From Desarmillaria ectypa (taxonomy: Eukaryota; Basidiomycota; Agaricomycetes; Agaricales; Physalacriaceae): 64,000 nucleotides of DNA. The position numbers and the translations under genes are program-made. The notes below the pieces were generated by a model. It was not told where the DNA came from. It worked only from the letters and a program-made list of their open reading frames with translations, and ran no database searches. This document shows, piece by piece, positions 1 to 10,556 of the stretch (positions are counted from its first letter, which is position 1; each line of letters opens with the position of its first letter). The DNA is taken from NCBI GenBank assembly GCA_030407005.1, contig JAUDYN010000004.1, positions 2,914,001-2,978,000 on the forward strand. The letters run 5' to 3'.

Positions 1-1737
1 TGTGTTTCGACCCTCTGTTGAACGGCTTTGGCAACGAATCTCGAAGCTGCAACAGCCCTACGCTGTTCAAACTACACAACACAGTGAGCATACTTGAGCG
101 GTAGCATTGACGGCGTATTGACTTACCAGAGCTCGGCGATCTTCCTGCTCTGTTAGAATATCAATTTGTCGGTCTTCCACTGACAGTTTTGTGATATCAA
201 TTAATGGTGGACTCATCGCCCGGTCATATTCCTCTATATCGCGGACATCATCGTCAGTAACTGGGACATCTGCTTCGACATCTTTAGGGATCCAAGGTTT
301 AGAAGAAGCCGATTTCGCTACGCCAGCAAGAAGTTCTTCTTGAGCTAGCAGGGCTTCATCGCGCTGGCGCTTGCGAAGCTGTTCAAGACGGTTGCGAACG
401 ACCACCTCATGGAAACTTTTCAGCTTCGCCTATACATAATTTAGTAATAGCGAATAATAGGTACCGGAAGCGCACTCCACCTTTGCCTTCCAAACGAGAA
501 GCCTACGTAGCAAGTTTTCCCAATAATCGTTGTCGACTGTTTCGCCGCTCGTTAACTTATTTTGAATTTGTCGTTGGAGAGTACTGAGTTCATCATACGA
601 TTTCCCGGACAGCAGTGCCGTGATATCAGCCTCCACGGCAGCGGCAGCCTCGATGCCCATTCGGTCGCTGGCTTTGATCTTTTCCAACTGATCCTTACAG
701 ACGACCATCATGTTCTAAATTCAGGTACATATCAATGTAGAGTCTAGGAACAGAAGATATGAATGCTCACAGTCCAGAACTCAATGTTAACGGGGACTTG
801 CTCTAACGTCAAATATCGTTCGATGTCGTCATGCAGCTCCTCCACTTGCTCATTGGTAAGGTTCTAGATAAGGGTAAGGGCAACACCAAATGAATCTATG
901 CATTACTCACATCAAATATATTATATGGTTCATCCAAGTCGATCTCCAAACCGGCGTCCTCTTCGCCACTGTCGTCTTCTTCAGTAGATGGATTAACATA
1001 CTTCAAGTTCAGAGCGAGAAAGTCGATAGCCTTGGCCCGCTTTTCTTGAATCCTGATGGTGGCCCGTTTTCTTTCCTGCTCCAGCCTGAAGTCGCCCTCC
1101 TTCGACAGCCATTCCGACATCTGAGCAGATTCTTGAAGACGTTGCATTCGAAGTTCCTCTTCCTCCCTGAGACGTTGGTCAGCCTCACGTTCAGCTCTTC
1201 TCCTGTTCAGACGTTCCAGCTCTTCCTTAGCTTCCTGGTGTCGGATGGCATCGCGGCGCTGTGACTCGGCGTACGTCAAACCGGCCTTTTTATCTCTTTC
1301 GTTCTTCTTATGCCATCGGAACTGTTGCCCTAGGTTAACGTCGTGGAAAGGATTATCGGTTGCGCTGTAAACGCTGAGCTCAGCGACTTGACGAGCTTCT
1401 TCCTCCTCCTTGATGCGCTTCTTCTCGGCCTTCCTGGCCCTACGTTCCTCTGACTTGTCCCGTTTACGCCTGTAGTGAGTGAGTAGAGAAGGCAAAGACA
1501 TGGGGGTACTCACTTTTTTCTGCGCTCCCTACTGTCATCTCTATCACGACGCCTATATGAATCGTCTCTCTCTCTACTCCGGCTCCGGCTACGACGACGT
1601 TTATGACGCTCATCTCGTTCATCGTGATCATCTGTTCTCACGGATTTTCTGTCACGATTAGAACGCTCTGTCTCCCTTTCACGTTCATCGTACCTTCGAA
1701 TAGGAGAGGGCGAGCGTGTGGAGGAATGTCTTCCCAT
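1..1737 (-). CDS. Cactin, pre-mRNA splicing factor (3' end missing)
   Basis: Nuclear protein of the cactin family, which works with the spliceosome. Exons, in order of translation: 1737-1514, 1469-911, 863-771, 714-481, 429-127 and 71-1 (runs off the window). About 494 residues are visible. The N-terminus is an Arg/Ser/Asp-rich RS-like tract. It is followed by the cactin mid-region, with the conserved DNPFHD stretch, a long charged coiled coil, and RAKAIDFLALNL followed by an acidic stretch ending EPYNIF, matching RAKPIDLLAKYI and EPYTFL in animal cactin. Further on, a DYWENLLRRL stretch matches the family. The highly conserved C-terminal cactin domain lies outside the window. All junctions are GT-AG and keep the frame. 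The 51-nt intron 480-430 removes a short read-through. Identification rests on remembered family sequence and is firm. Confidence 0.9.
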
Positions 1738-3144
1738 TGTCGATTCTCAGCGGCCGTGAATGGAGAGCAGACCGTGGGACAGTGGCTGTGTTGTCTGGTT
1801 CAATCTTTTTGGGCTTGTAGCCCCTATCGCCGTCCTTTCCACCCTTCACATTGGCTGACGCTCTCAAGGACTTTCATCCAAAGCACTTGACTCGAATTGG
1901 ATCATACCGCACACTGTCCACATAACGTAATCTCCACCAACCACGCTCTTCTCACCTAGCCCGGCTCCCATTTGTCTTCAGTGCGGTGCCATCAACACTT
2001 ACAAGTACTGCCGGCAACGATATTATTCTCTTCGCGCACAGGAATGTTGTTATCCACGGAAAATCCTGGGCCTCATGCTTCATCAATAATTGATGGTATC
2101 CAAAGCGCCGATATTTGGCCTTCATCGACAGCCTTTTTTTACATGTAAAAATAGCATTTTCAGAACACTCCGGACATGGCTCGAGTAGAATTCTCGGCTC
2201 AGTTCTATCGCACAAATACGTTGCATGAAATTCGAAAGCTGCCTGGACTATGCTTTCTCATCGATTCTGGGGCCTAGGAATTACTCAACAAAGTCTTGAC
2301 AACATGCGGAACCGTTTAAGTTGTCAACGCCGTCCGACGGGTGCCTGCACATCTTTTGATTGGCAGTTTCGTGATGACATTACGGAGAGACAAGACTACT
2401 CAAGTGCGGGTATGTTGTGAAAATTATCATCACCGCCGCACTGGCCATTCATTAACGTCTCGGAAACTAAATCTTACGGTTCCAGTTTCTTGCCGACTTT
2501 TTTTTTCCTCTGCATTTGAATGGCTTTTCAGCGAATTATTATCACACTGCCCATTAAGTATCTTCTCTCGGACGTTGTACTAGACCGTCTGCTGAAAGAC
2601 CTCGACTTTTGATTAGATCGTGATGGAACTTGCCGTATGATTCGGAGTATAAGCGTATCACTGAAAAAGTTGACAGATTTTGATGCAGGATCCGGTGCAC
2701 TAAACTTGGCTATAGCCACTTTGCCCTCGGTTCTCGATCACGTTTGTTGGTGCGCGGTCCATCACAGTCAATGAGTCATCCTCTTTGTGCTCCGCAGAGG
2801 AAAGGTGCTGGTATTTTCTTCCCATGAGTGCTTCTATTTGCGCTTATATCACCGCGTCGGTCTTCTGTTGGCCGTCTTTACTTCACGGTCCTCTGCGCTC
2901 ACCGGTTCAGGTACTCCCGACGCTTATGACCATCAAGGAACTAACAGTTCTTACATGCAATTGCTTACGCTGCAAGGCAAACATGATCCCCACGATCTAC
3001 GCTCAGGTACTGGCTATGTCGGCATAATAATATATCCTTAGAAATATCTTTGCTCAGGACCTGAATGTGTCTCTATAAATTGAAGGGGGATCGATACTTT
3101 TCACCCAGCATCTTGAGCTTCATCCAAGGTCTTCATCTAGTACA
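1738..3144. other. Intergenic region, about 1.4 kb
   Basis: Upstream of cactin (minus) and of secreted protein A (plus). Only short unrelated open frames are present. The longest, at 1952-2215 minus, resembles no family I know and has no plausible splice partners. The last 150 bases are the promoter of the 3145 gene, listed separately. No repeat or RNA gene was recognised. Confidence 0.6.
3001..3144 (+). promoter_or_regulatory. Promoter of secreted protein A
   Basis: A TATA box (CTATAAAT, about 3073-3080) lies roughly 70 bases before the ATG. An 11-base element, GCTCAGGTACT, sits at 3001-3011, 144 bases before the ATG. The same element is found 148 bases before the ATG of the paralogue on the other strand (21199-21209), and the bases around both TATA boxes also match (GTCTCTATAAATT). 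Sharing of both elements at the same spacing supports real promoter function. The binding factor is unknown. Confidence 0.6.
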
Positions 3145-3965
3145 ATGCGTTTCTTCTCTACTCTCCTCGTAACCGTTGCGACCGCCCTCACTGCCCGTAG
3201 TGCGACCACCTTGAATGCCACAGCAGCCAAGGTTTCGTCGGACCTCAGTGCCAGCCTGAACAAGGACAACAACTATGGCGCTCCCATTCCGCCCTGGAAG
3301 TCAGGATGTTCGCCAGGATGGTACTACGGTGATCATCCCGATTCCTTGCAGATATCCGTGCCTTGGTTGAAGGATAGCGTAAGCTTTACAAGCACGCCGT
3401 CGGATGAACTCTGACATGTATCTATATAGCTCATCTGCTGGCTCTTGGACTTATTACACCTTGGCTTCTTTTGCCCCAAGCCTCCCCACCATCACTCCCC
3501 TCCCCCGGACGATGACTGCTACAAACAGGTATTCTACGACTATACCGGAGCCGTTCAGGCGGATGACTATATGACCTATGGACTAGTTGACACTGTTGAG
3601 GGTACGCCAATTTACGACCCATTTTCCTCGGCCAATTCTCACGTTGATCCGTTTAGAGTGCAAGGACATGTGCGACAGTGTAGATGGATGCAACTTCATT
3701 AATCGTAAATCTTATTTTTTTCGTATTTCTCGTTTTCCCTGACTTTTTAATACAGCCTACCACGATGTTAACGGAAAGGTACATTTGATCCAATGCTGGT
3801 ACTATCAGATCCTGATCTCCCCCAAAGAACGGAAGCCCACTCTTGACGTGCTCGCTTTTCACCAAGTGTCACGGCATTGAGGACGCCGATAATCGCGGTG
3901 GACAGACGCAGCCTGACGGTTCCATCGACTACATCACCGACAGCGCAGGATATTGCAAGAATTGA
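3145..3965 (+). CDS. Small secreted cysteine-rich protein A
   Basis: Exons 3145-3378, 3430-3601, 3657-3704, 3756-3778 and 3828-3965 give 204 residues. A signal peptide is clear (MRF, then a hydrophobic run ending in ALTARSA). Conserved blocks in the mature part are YGAPIPPW, PGWYYG, PWLKD, a Pro-rich Cys segment, YDYTGAVQADDY, TYGLVDTVE, CKDMCDSVDGC, YHDVNGK and a C-terminal block with TQPDGSIDYITDS. The protein is extracellular; its function is unknown. Similar proteins are common in mushroom-forming fungi and are sometimes labelled fruit-body-specific, but that label comes from memory. The paralogue at 20168-21061 has the same five-exon layout, with the last three exons identical in length (48, 23 and 138 nt). 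This strongly supports the gene model. Confidence 0.85.
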
Positions 3966-5003
3966 TCAATCGATTAGGCACATACCAATGGCGCCAACAG
4001 GACATAATATTTCTTTTGTGGTTTTCGAGTAGTCTGACCGTTTATGTATTGGCCTGTGTGTTCTCACAAACAAAATAACATCCATATGCTTTGTTCTTGC
4101 CTCACCAGCAAGTCGAGGGAAAAGAAACAAGGTACCAGGAGGATTTGACGCGCCCTAGCCGGAGGCATACGAAGCTGATATGATTATGAACAATTAAACC
4201 CACTTTACCCTGGAGCTTTATACTTCCTTACCTGAACGCTTGGACAGGGATGAAAAGGCACGAAAATTCTACATGCGTACAATGTGCAGGTGACCAAACA
4301 GTCAGAATTCACGCTCATGCGCACTCTGAAAGCTCCCTAGGCCGTCCTAAACTCTAGTATGACTCCACAAAGACACGAAGTTGTAGGTATTGATCCACCA
4401 CCTTCCAGTCGAAGGACAGATGCAGTGCAAGAACTGCCAATGGGCAACCATTTTATTTCATACCGAAAAACCATGTATTGGCATGCGATATCTACGAGCC
4501 AACGGGTTTCTTTCGGGATACTGACAGGCCAAGGCCGAACCGTCTGTCTGACTCAGTATGTTTGACAGCGAATTCCAGTAATAGAACAATCCTTTCGGAG
4601 ATTGATGGATGGACGAACTTCCTACACTGAGTGCGGCAGTCCTGAACAGTTTGCGCTTTAAGCGCTGGAGGGTGGAGGGCCATAAGAATTGTTTCTGCAA
4701 GCTCGAGGACTATTAGTAAGAGAAAGAGTTCGTACTAGATCACTTAGAGACAGTTGTCCGCTGCCAGTGCGATCTGAGAAGTGGTCTTAAGAAGTGAAGA
4801 TATCATCGTCAGTCTTTCAAAATCAGTAGTAGTGCTGCAAGTGAGCAGGCTGGTCAAAGAAGCAAGCTCTTGTGTTCCAATAAAATAAAGTCAAGTTCAG
4901 TTTCGTATGGTGTTGTGAGACAAGGATAATCTCCCGATTCAGCCGATGTATAGAAGTAGCTCGGCCGAATCGGTCCGGATTTACCGATTACTCTTCCTCC
5001 ACG
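3966..5003. other. Intergenic region, about 1.0 kb
   Basis: Lies between secreted protein A and clpX. The open frames are short (under 85 codons), overlap on both strands and show no family resemblance. The part just before 5004 should hold the clpX promoter, but no TATA box was evident. No repeat or RNA gene was recognised. Confidence 0.55.
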
Positions 5004-7345
5004 ATGTGGACGCAAACGCCTTTAACATCTGCCATGCTCGGACGGACACCGTCTCGGGTCATTGCCAGCGTCGGTAATAGACCACGACAACCTCCACATC
5101 TTTACATACGGAGCATTCGCACCCAGCCAGTGCACGAACGTCCAACGGAGCACAATGACGACCAACCTGTAAAGACGATCCCTAGCTTCGGTTCCGCTAC
5201 GCCCCGTCAGGTACTTAAAGCGTTCTCTTGCACCATTATTGCCGCCTGATCTGCTTGTAGCTAGTCGAATACTTGAATCAATTCGTCATCGGGCAGGAGA
5301 ACGCTAAAAAGGTTCTTTCGGTTGCGTTAGTAGTGTGCTCTTTTGAATGGCTGCGTCTCTCGTTGAATATGGAACAGGATATTCAACCATTATAACCGTG
5401 TCCGAGCCAATAGATCCGTCTTCCAACCAAGGGGTACACGGATGGCAGACCAGTTTGATGATGGTACGAGTCCGCTACCTTTAACATCTACATCTTACTT
5501 CATTGCGTTTCTAAGTTGTGTACCCGACGAATGTACGGCCTCTACGCAAACCGACGGCAAATACTTCATCCTACATGTCCCAAACACCCTTCCCATTATT
5601 TGAGAAGAGCAATGTGCTAGTCATGTATGCCCTGTCCGCCCGATATGTTGACAACGATTCCTCACCGTTGTCTTAGAGGACCTACAGGATCAGGTACTGT
5701 CTTTACAGACACTGATTTGTTTTGTGAGACTCATAATGTGACAAGGCAAAACCCTCTTGGCTCGGACACTCGCTAACGTTCTCGATGTCCCATTCTCGGC
5801 CAGCGACGCAACATCGTTCACTCAGGTACGGAATGTGGCGATATCCTTGGAATTTGCTAATATCTTGCTGTAAGGCCGGATGTAAGCACATCAAATCCAT
5901 CAAGTCCTTCTCCTAACACCTTATAGATGTTGGCGAGGATGTGGATATGGCAATACAAAGACTAGTACGTCTATTTTCTTGGCGACTGATCTCCTAAATA
6001 GAAAACATCACCAGCTACAAGATGCCAATTATGACCCAGTACGAGCAAGGTTTGTTGCTTTCACTAGCAGTGATCCTGGACTTGACCTTCATGGCGTCCT
6101 TTCAGCATGGGTATCGTGTACATAGACGAGATCGACAAGATCGCTCGGCGGAATGGGTCAGGTATGGAGGGCTCGAGAGACGTGTCCGGAGAGGGTGTTC
6201 AACAAGCACTCCTCCGTATGATGGAAGGTTCAGTGGTCACCGTTCAAATCAAGGGTGGCGAGGCGCATCCTCCTCCAGAGACGCAATCAAGAAACGGACA
6301 AGGCACGCCGAGTCCCTCTGTTGCTCGTGCGTCACATCTTACAGTAATTGGCCCTTCATCCATGCCTCCCCAGCAGCGAAGAATGATATATATCATATCG
6401 ATACCTCCAATGTGCTGTTCATATTAAGCGGCGCGTTCGTCAATTTAGATAAGATTGTGAGACAACGGGTGTCGAAAGCTGTTAGTTCACATCCTTCATT
6501 GTTTGCACCGTCTAAAACACTCTTCAGTCAATAGGGTTCAGCGCGTCTGAAGACGACGACCCTGCTCTTCCTTTTTTCACTCCCAATCGAAAGGCGAATA
6601 CGTCTATTTTGGAATTAGTGGAGACATCCGGTGAGCCACGACTACACAATTTCATATGAGAATCTTCTCATAGTTTCACCCAGATTTAGTCCAATATGGG
6701 TACGATTTTACCCAGTTCTGTTCAGAGGTTTCAAGTTTGTGATCTGATGTTTCTTGCAGATTCATCCCAGAATTTATCTCCCGCCTACCGTCCATCACGA
6801 CATTGGCGCCACTCACAATACCTGATTTGCGGAGGATATTAACGGAGGTCAAGGGATCTTTGATGTCGCAGTACCAGGCTCTGTTTGGCTATTCTGGTGT
6901 CGATATACGGTTTACAAGTGCTGCGATTGATGATATATGTCGGAAGGCGGCAGACAAAGGTGGCGGAGCGAGAGGATTGAGAGGGATTATGGTTTGCCGA
7001 TTCGTTCTCTATTCAGCGTGACTCTGATCAGTTCTTCAGGAGAGCTTGTTGCTGGATCCGATGTACGAAGTTCCGTAAGCCTTCTTCTCTATCTTTTTAA
7101 AATCTATCCGAACACACGCGCTGATGGTCTTCACAGGGGATCGGTAGGTGGCTTGTGTCGAACCAGTTGATTGACTAACAAAACATAATCAGGACATTCG
7201 TCATGTTCTGATAACGGAAGATGTTGTAAAGGGGAAGACCAGTGCTTTGTATTGGCAGAGAAGTGAAGGCGCCGCTGTGGCCTTTCTGAAAGCTTGGGCA
7301 GCAGAGGAAGCCGCGTATGGTCGTAGGGCAAAGGGGAACTCATAG
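5004..7345 (+). CDS. MCX1: Mitochondrial AAA+ unfoldase ClpX
   Basis: ATP-dependent protein unfoldase of the mitochondrial matrix. Seventeen exons: 5004-5210, 5261-5325, 5378-5463, 5516-5624, 5677-5693, 5746-5825, 5875-5881, 5927-5964, 6015-6049, 6106-6326, 6374-6480, 6528-6630, 6684-6699, 6760-6991, 7040-7074, 7137-7143 and 7193-7345. They give 505 residues with every phase kept. The N-terminus is Arg-rich like a targeting peptide, and there is no ClpX zinc finger, as in other fungal Mcx1 proteins. Landmarks are [11 protein letters not shown], Walker A GPTGSGKT (assembled from three exons), pore loop GYVG, Walker [10 protein letters not shown], the [11 protein letters not shown] motif, [11 protein letters not shown], and sensor 2 [11 protein letters not shown]. 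Two exons are only 7 nt long. The tripeptide IGF of the ClpP-docking loop is present at 6531-6539. The start codon is the first in-frame ATG before the conserved region. Confidence 0.93.
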
Positions 7346-7513
7346 CGCGCCATTCTAATCGCGTACATATATATGGATTGTAGACATTAGTGTAATATTT
7401 AATGATATACTTAGCACGACCCTTGGCAGACCACACAACGTTAATGGATCATACTAATAGAAATCACAAGTTCGTACGAGATATACATTTCGTCAACATC
7501 GCACATACAAAGA

Positions 7514-8381
7514 TTAATCCTCTTTCTTCTCCTCGTCCTTCTTCTCTTCCTCTACTTTCTCTATCTCTGCCTCCTTTTCTTCCGTTGTTTCTTCTCCCTT
7601 CTCTTCTCCCTTCTCAGGCTCTCCAGCTTTGACAGGCTCAGCTTCAGCACCAGCAGCTAGGGCAGCATTTGTCTTCTGCGCCTCTTCAAACTTTTCCTTG
7701 AACTGGCCAGCATCTATAAATAGCAATGAGACGAACAAGAAAAAAGATATCGCTGATCAGACGTACTCTCAGAGTTAGCAAATCGGATAGCGAGCGTCTC
7801 AGCGGTCGGAGGGCTCTCTGCATAATCTGCAGCAACCTTCCAAACCCAAGATCTGTCAGATCCGATGTTCGGCTGGAGGCGCATATCGGACGTGACTGAG
7901 AAAATACGCGTTAGGACGAGTTTTATCAATGAGTGGGTGGATTGACTGACTGGCATGGTTGGCGCAGACCTTGAGGGTCTTATCACGTCTCATCACGAGT
8001 CTGACTTTCTTGGTCTCCTTGTGGGCTAATAAACGGACATCACCAGTGCCCCGTTCCTTCCACTCTGACGACGAAATATCGAATCTAAAGAGCTTTGCGC
8101 GCCTGGGAAGGGATCACCCGACGCTGTTCAGTAGGGTTGTAGAACAGAGTGGCGCAAGCCTGACTCACATCTTGAAGAGCACATCCTCATCCTCTTCCAT
8201 GGTTTTCGTGTCTACCTGCTCAGTGAGCTTGATAACAGGCTCGAAGTGGACATCGGCCTCTTCTTCCTGCAGAAAATGAAGGGAGTCAGGATTGCGAAAA
8301 TAAAGGTGATCCTCGTTGATCAGAGAAGGAAAAAATGATAGGTGCCTTTGTAAAGATGCTCTCTTGTTCAGTGCTTGCCAT
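7514..8381 (-). CDS. Ran-binding protein 1 (RanBP1/Yrb1)
   Basis: Cytosolic cofactor that binds Ran-GTP and helps RanGAP release nuclear export complexes. Exons: 8381-8346 (tentative), 8266-8169, 8102-7951, 7895-7767 and 7713-7514, about 204 residues. The single RanBD is complete: [62 protein letters not shown] and LAIRFANSE. The C-terminus is a Glu/Lys-rich tail typical of fungal RanBP1. The stretch between the ATG and the second exon contains no GT dinucleotide. The first intron is therefore either GC-AG (AAG|GCACCT, used here, or ATG|GCAAGC), or translation starts elsewhere. It is convergent with clpX and shares a 143-bp upstream region with the p24 gene. Confidence 0.92.
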
Positions 8382-8524
8382 GATAGAAATGCGATTTAAC
8401 GAGGATGGACCAGCACAAGATGAATGTACGAGCAAAAGGACCAAAACAGCGAGGTACCCCAAAAGGGAAGACCCCTGACACCTTCCATTTGCTGCCACGA
8501 CTCCTTGCATCGTCCTCTACCATC

Positions 8525-9384
8525 ATGTATCGTCCAACATATACCCAATGCCTCATCACCGCCTGGCTGGCCCTGTTTCTTTCCATTACTGCTGTTCGAG
8601 CCCATATGATTGATGTCGTCGCAGGCAAGAAGGAGTGTTTCTTCGAGGACTTGCATAAACATGACAAAGTGTGTTGCCTTATACTGGCTCAGGGTCCCTC
8701 TAACCATGAGCTAGATGACGGTGACCTACCAAGTCGGTGGCGGAGGACACTTGGATATTGACTTTTGGGTACGGCAATTGGCCTCGTACTCTGTCGTTTC
8801 TTATTCATTTGAATAGCTAACGGGCCCTGGTGGAGGCGTCCTCGGAAAGCAAGTAAAGCAATCTACTGGCTCTCTTTCGATAACTGCAGAAAAAGATGGA
8901 CGACACGAATACTGTTTCTCCAATCAAATGAGTGCCATTGCCGACAAGCTGGTCAGGTGCGTGTACTCTGCCATCTTTCAGCATACAATTTCTCAAAATA
9001 CCTGGCGTCCAGCTTCAACGTTCACGGTGTCATCTATGTCGGAGATGATGGTTTGTTACCTTCGACCAACTCGTCATTGTCCTGACTTTTCCCTAGACGT
9101 CGTTGCACCTATTGAACGAGAAATTCGTCTGTTAGCCAGTGGGCTTACCGCCGTGAAGGATGAACAAGAATACATTGTTGTACGAGAACGCACACATAGA
9201 AATACCGCAGAATCTACCAATTCTCGCGTAAAATGGTGGTCCGTGTTGCAAGCTATTGTCCTATTTTCAGTTGTAGCATGGCAGGTTTACTATCTCAAGG
9301 TGAGCTGCTTCAGTCATTCCTTCGCTTCAAAGTTGTACTTATTCTTGATGTTAGTCATTCTTCGAGGTAAAACGTGTAATATAA
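8525..9384 (+). CDS. p24-family cargo receptor (Emp24/TMED2-like)
   Basis: Type I membrane protein that cycles between ER and Golgi in COPII and COPI vesicles. Exons 8525-8668, 8715-8768, 8817-8956, 9013-9050, 9097-9299 and 9355-9384 give 202 residues. The protein has a signal peptide (cleavage near AVRA), a lumenal GOLD domain with the expected pair of cysteines (KECFFED and EYCFSNQMS) and GGHLDIDFWLTGP, a membrane-proximal coiled coil (LTAVKDEQEYIVVRERTHR), one transmembrane helix and the short tail FFEVKRVI. In this family the FF pair binds COPII and the basic end binds COPI. The tail is encoded by a 30-nt last exon. It looks most like the beta (Emp24/TMED2) subfamily, an assignment by similarity only. 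Confidence 0.92.
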
Positions 9385-9565
9385 ACTATCTGCCTCTTCG
9401 TAATATCAACCTTTTTGGACTACCGGTGTCATTCCTTTGTAGAATTGTAGTTATAGAGTGAATAACGCAAGACTAGCAAGGTACCAATGTTGTAGTCTCG
9501 AGGATGTAAAGGACCCCGGATGCACCTAAGTCGCGTTGCAGTCGTGCTGACTAAGAGGGCTGCTC

Positions 9566-10556
9566 ATGCAACGACTACCAGGGCCATATTCAGCCCATAT
9601 TTTATATCGTCAACTTACCACCACCGCCCCCATTCTTGCAGTACCCAAAAGGCGCCCTCGGAAAGGCTATCGTGGCGAAGAGAAAGGACATGGCCCTGAC
9701 ATTACTCGCGTGCAAATATCCAAGACAATGTCCTATCTCCTCCGACACGGTGCCGTGCAGGAAGGAATGCCTATGCGCTCGGACGGGTATGTGCGCGTCA
9801 CGGACCTTGTAAGTCGCATGGGAATATACGTGAATCATGCCTCATGAATATCGCTTTCAGTTGAAACACCCAATGCTTAAAAGCGTCGATTTTATGACCT
9901 TGGAGCGGGTCGTCAAAGAGGATACAAAGGGGAGATATCATCTTATGCTTGACCCCAAGGTGGATAAAGTGACTCCGGACTCGCTGTCGGTAGAGCACTG
10001 GTGGATTTGCGCGACGCAGGGCCACTCAATATCGGTGTGTGTACCCCTGTGCCAACATGTGTCCTAACTTTATTCCAATGGGATAGACAGTACAGCTTGA
10101 CTTGGAGCCTATACTGTCAGCTGCGAATATCCCCATGGCAATACATGGCACGACGGAGAAGGCCTGGAAAACAATAGGTGCGTCCTAGACGCTGCGTTAC
10201 TTCCTTTCTATTGAACTAGATGCACAGCCGTCCATGGTATCTCACGCATGACGCGCACCCACATCCACCTCGCCCAAGGTTTCGATACGGACGGCGTTGT
10301 CAGCGGTGGGGACATTTCCGAACAAGAGACTGGCAAAACTCACATCATACCAGGCATAAGGGATTCTTCAAGAATACTCATCTACATTGACGTTGCGAAA
10401 GCTATGGAGGCGGGAATCAAGTTTTATCTCTCGAAAAATGGTGTGGTGCTAACTCCGGGGAATGAGAGTGGTTATCTTGAACCACGGTTCTTCTATAAAG
10501 TCGAGCAGGTGGGGAGGAAATTTGTTCAGCTGCCGTTGGATTCTTCGAGTACCTAA
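9566..10556 (+). CDS. TPT1: tRNA 2'-phosphotransferase (Tpt1/KptA)
   Basis: Transfers the 2'-phosphate left at the splice junction of ligated tRNAs to NAD+, the last step of tRNA splicing. Exons 9566-9808, 9861-10034, 10087-10177 and 10228-10556 give 278 residues. Family landmarks are ISKTMSYLLRHGA near residue 55, RSDGYVRVTDL, ERVVKEDTKGRYHLM, WWICATQGHS, IPMAIHGTT, ISRMTRTHIHLAQG, ILIYIDVAKAMEAGIKFYLS and NGVVLTPGNE. The roughly 50 N-terminal residues before the catalytic domain are basic and not conserved. Usual Tpt1 proteins have about 220-250 residues, so there is a modest extension. It is on the same strand as the p24 gene, 181 bp downstream. Confidence 0.93.

Noticed and set aside
1952..2215. 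87-codon frame on the minus strand with several cysteines
   Set aside because: No recognisable domain, no splice partners, and it sits in a region without other coding signs.
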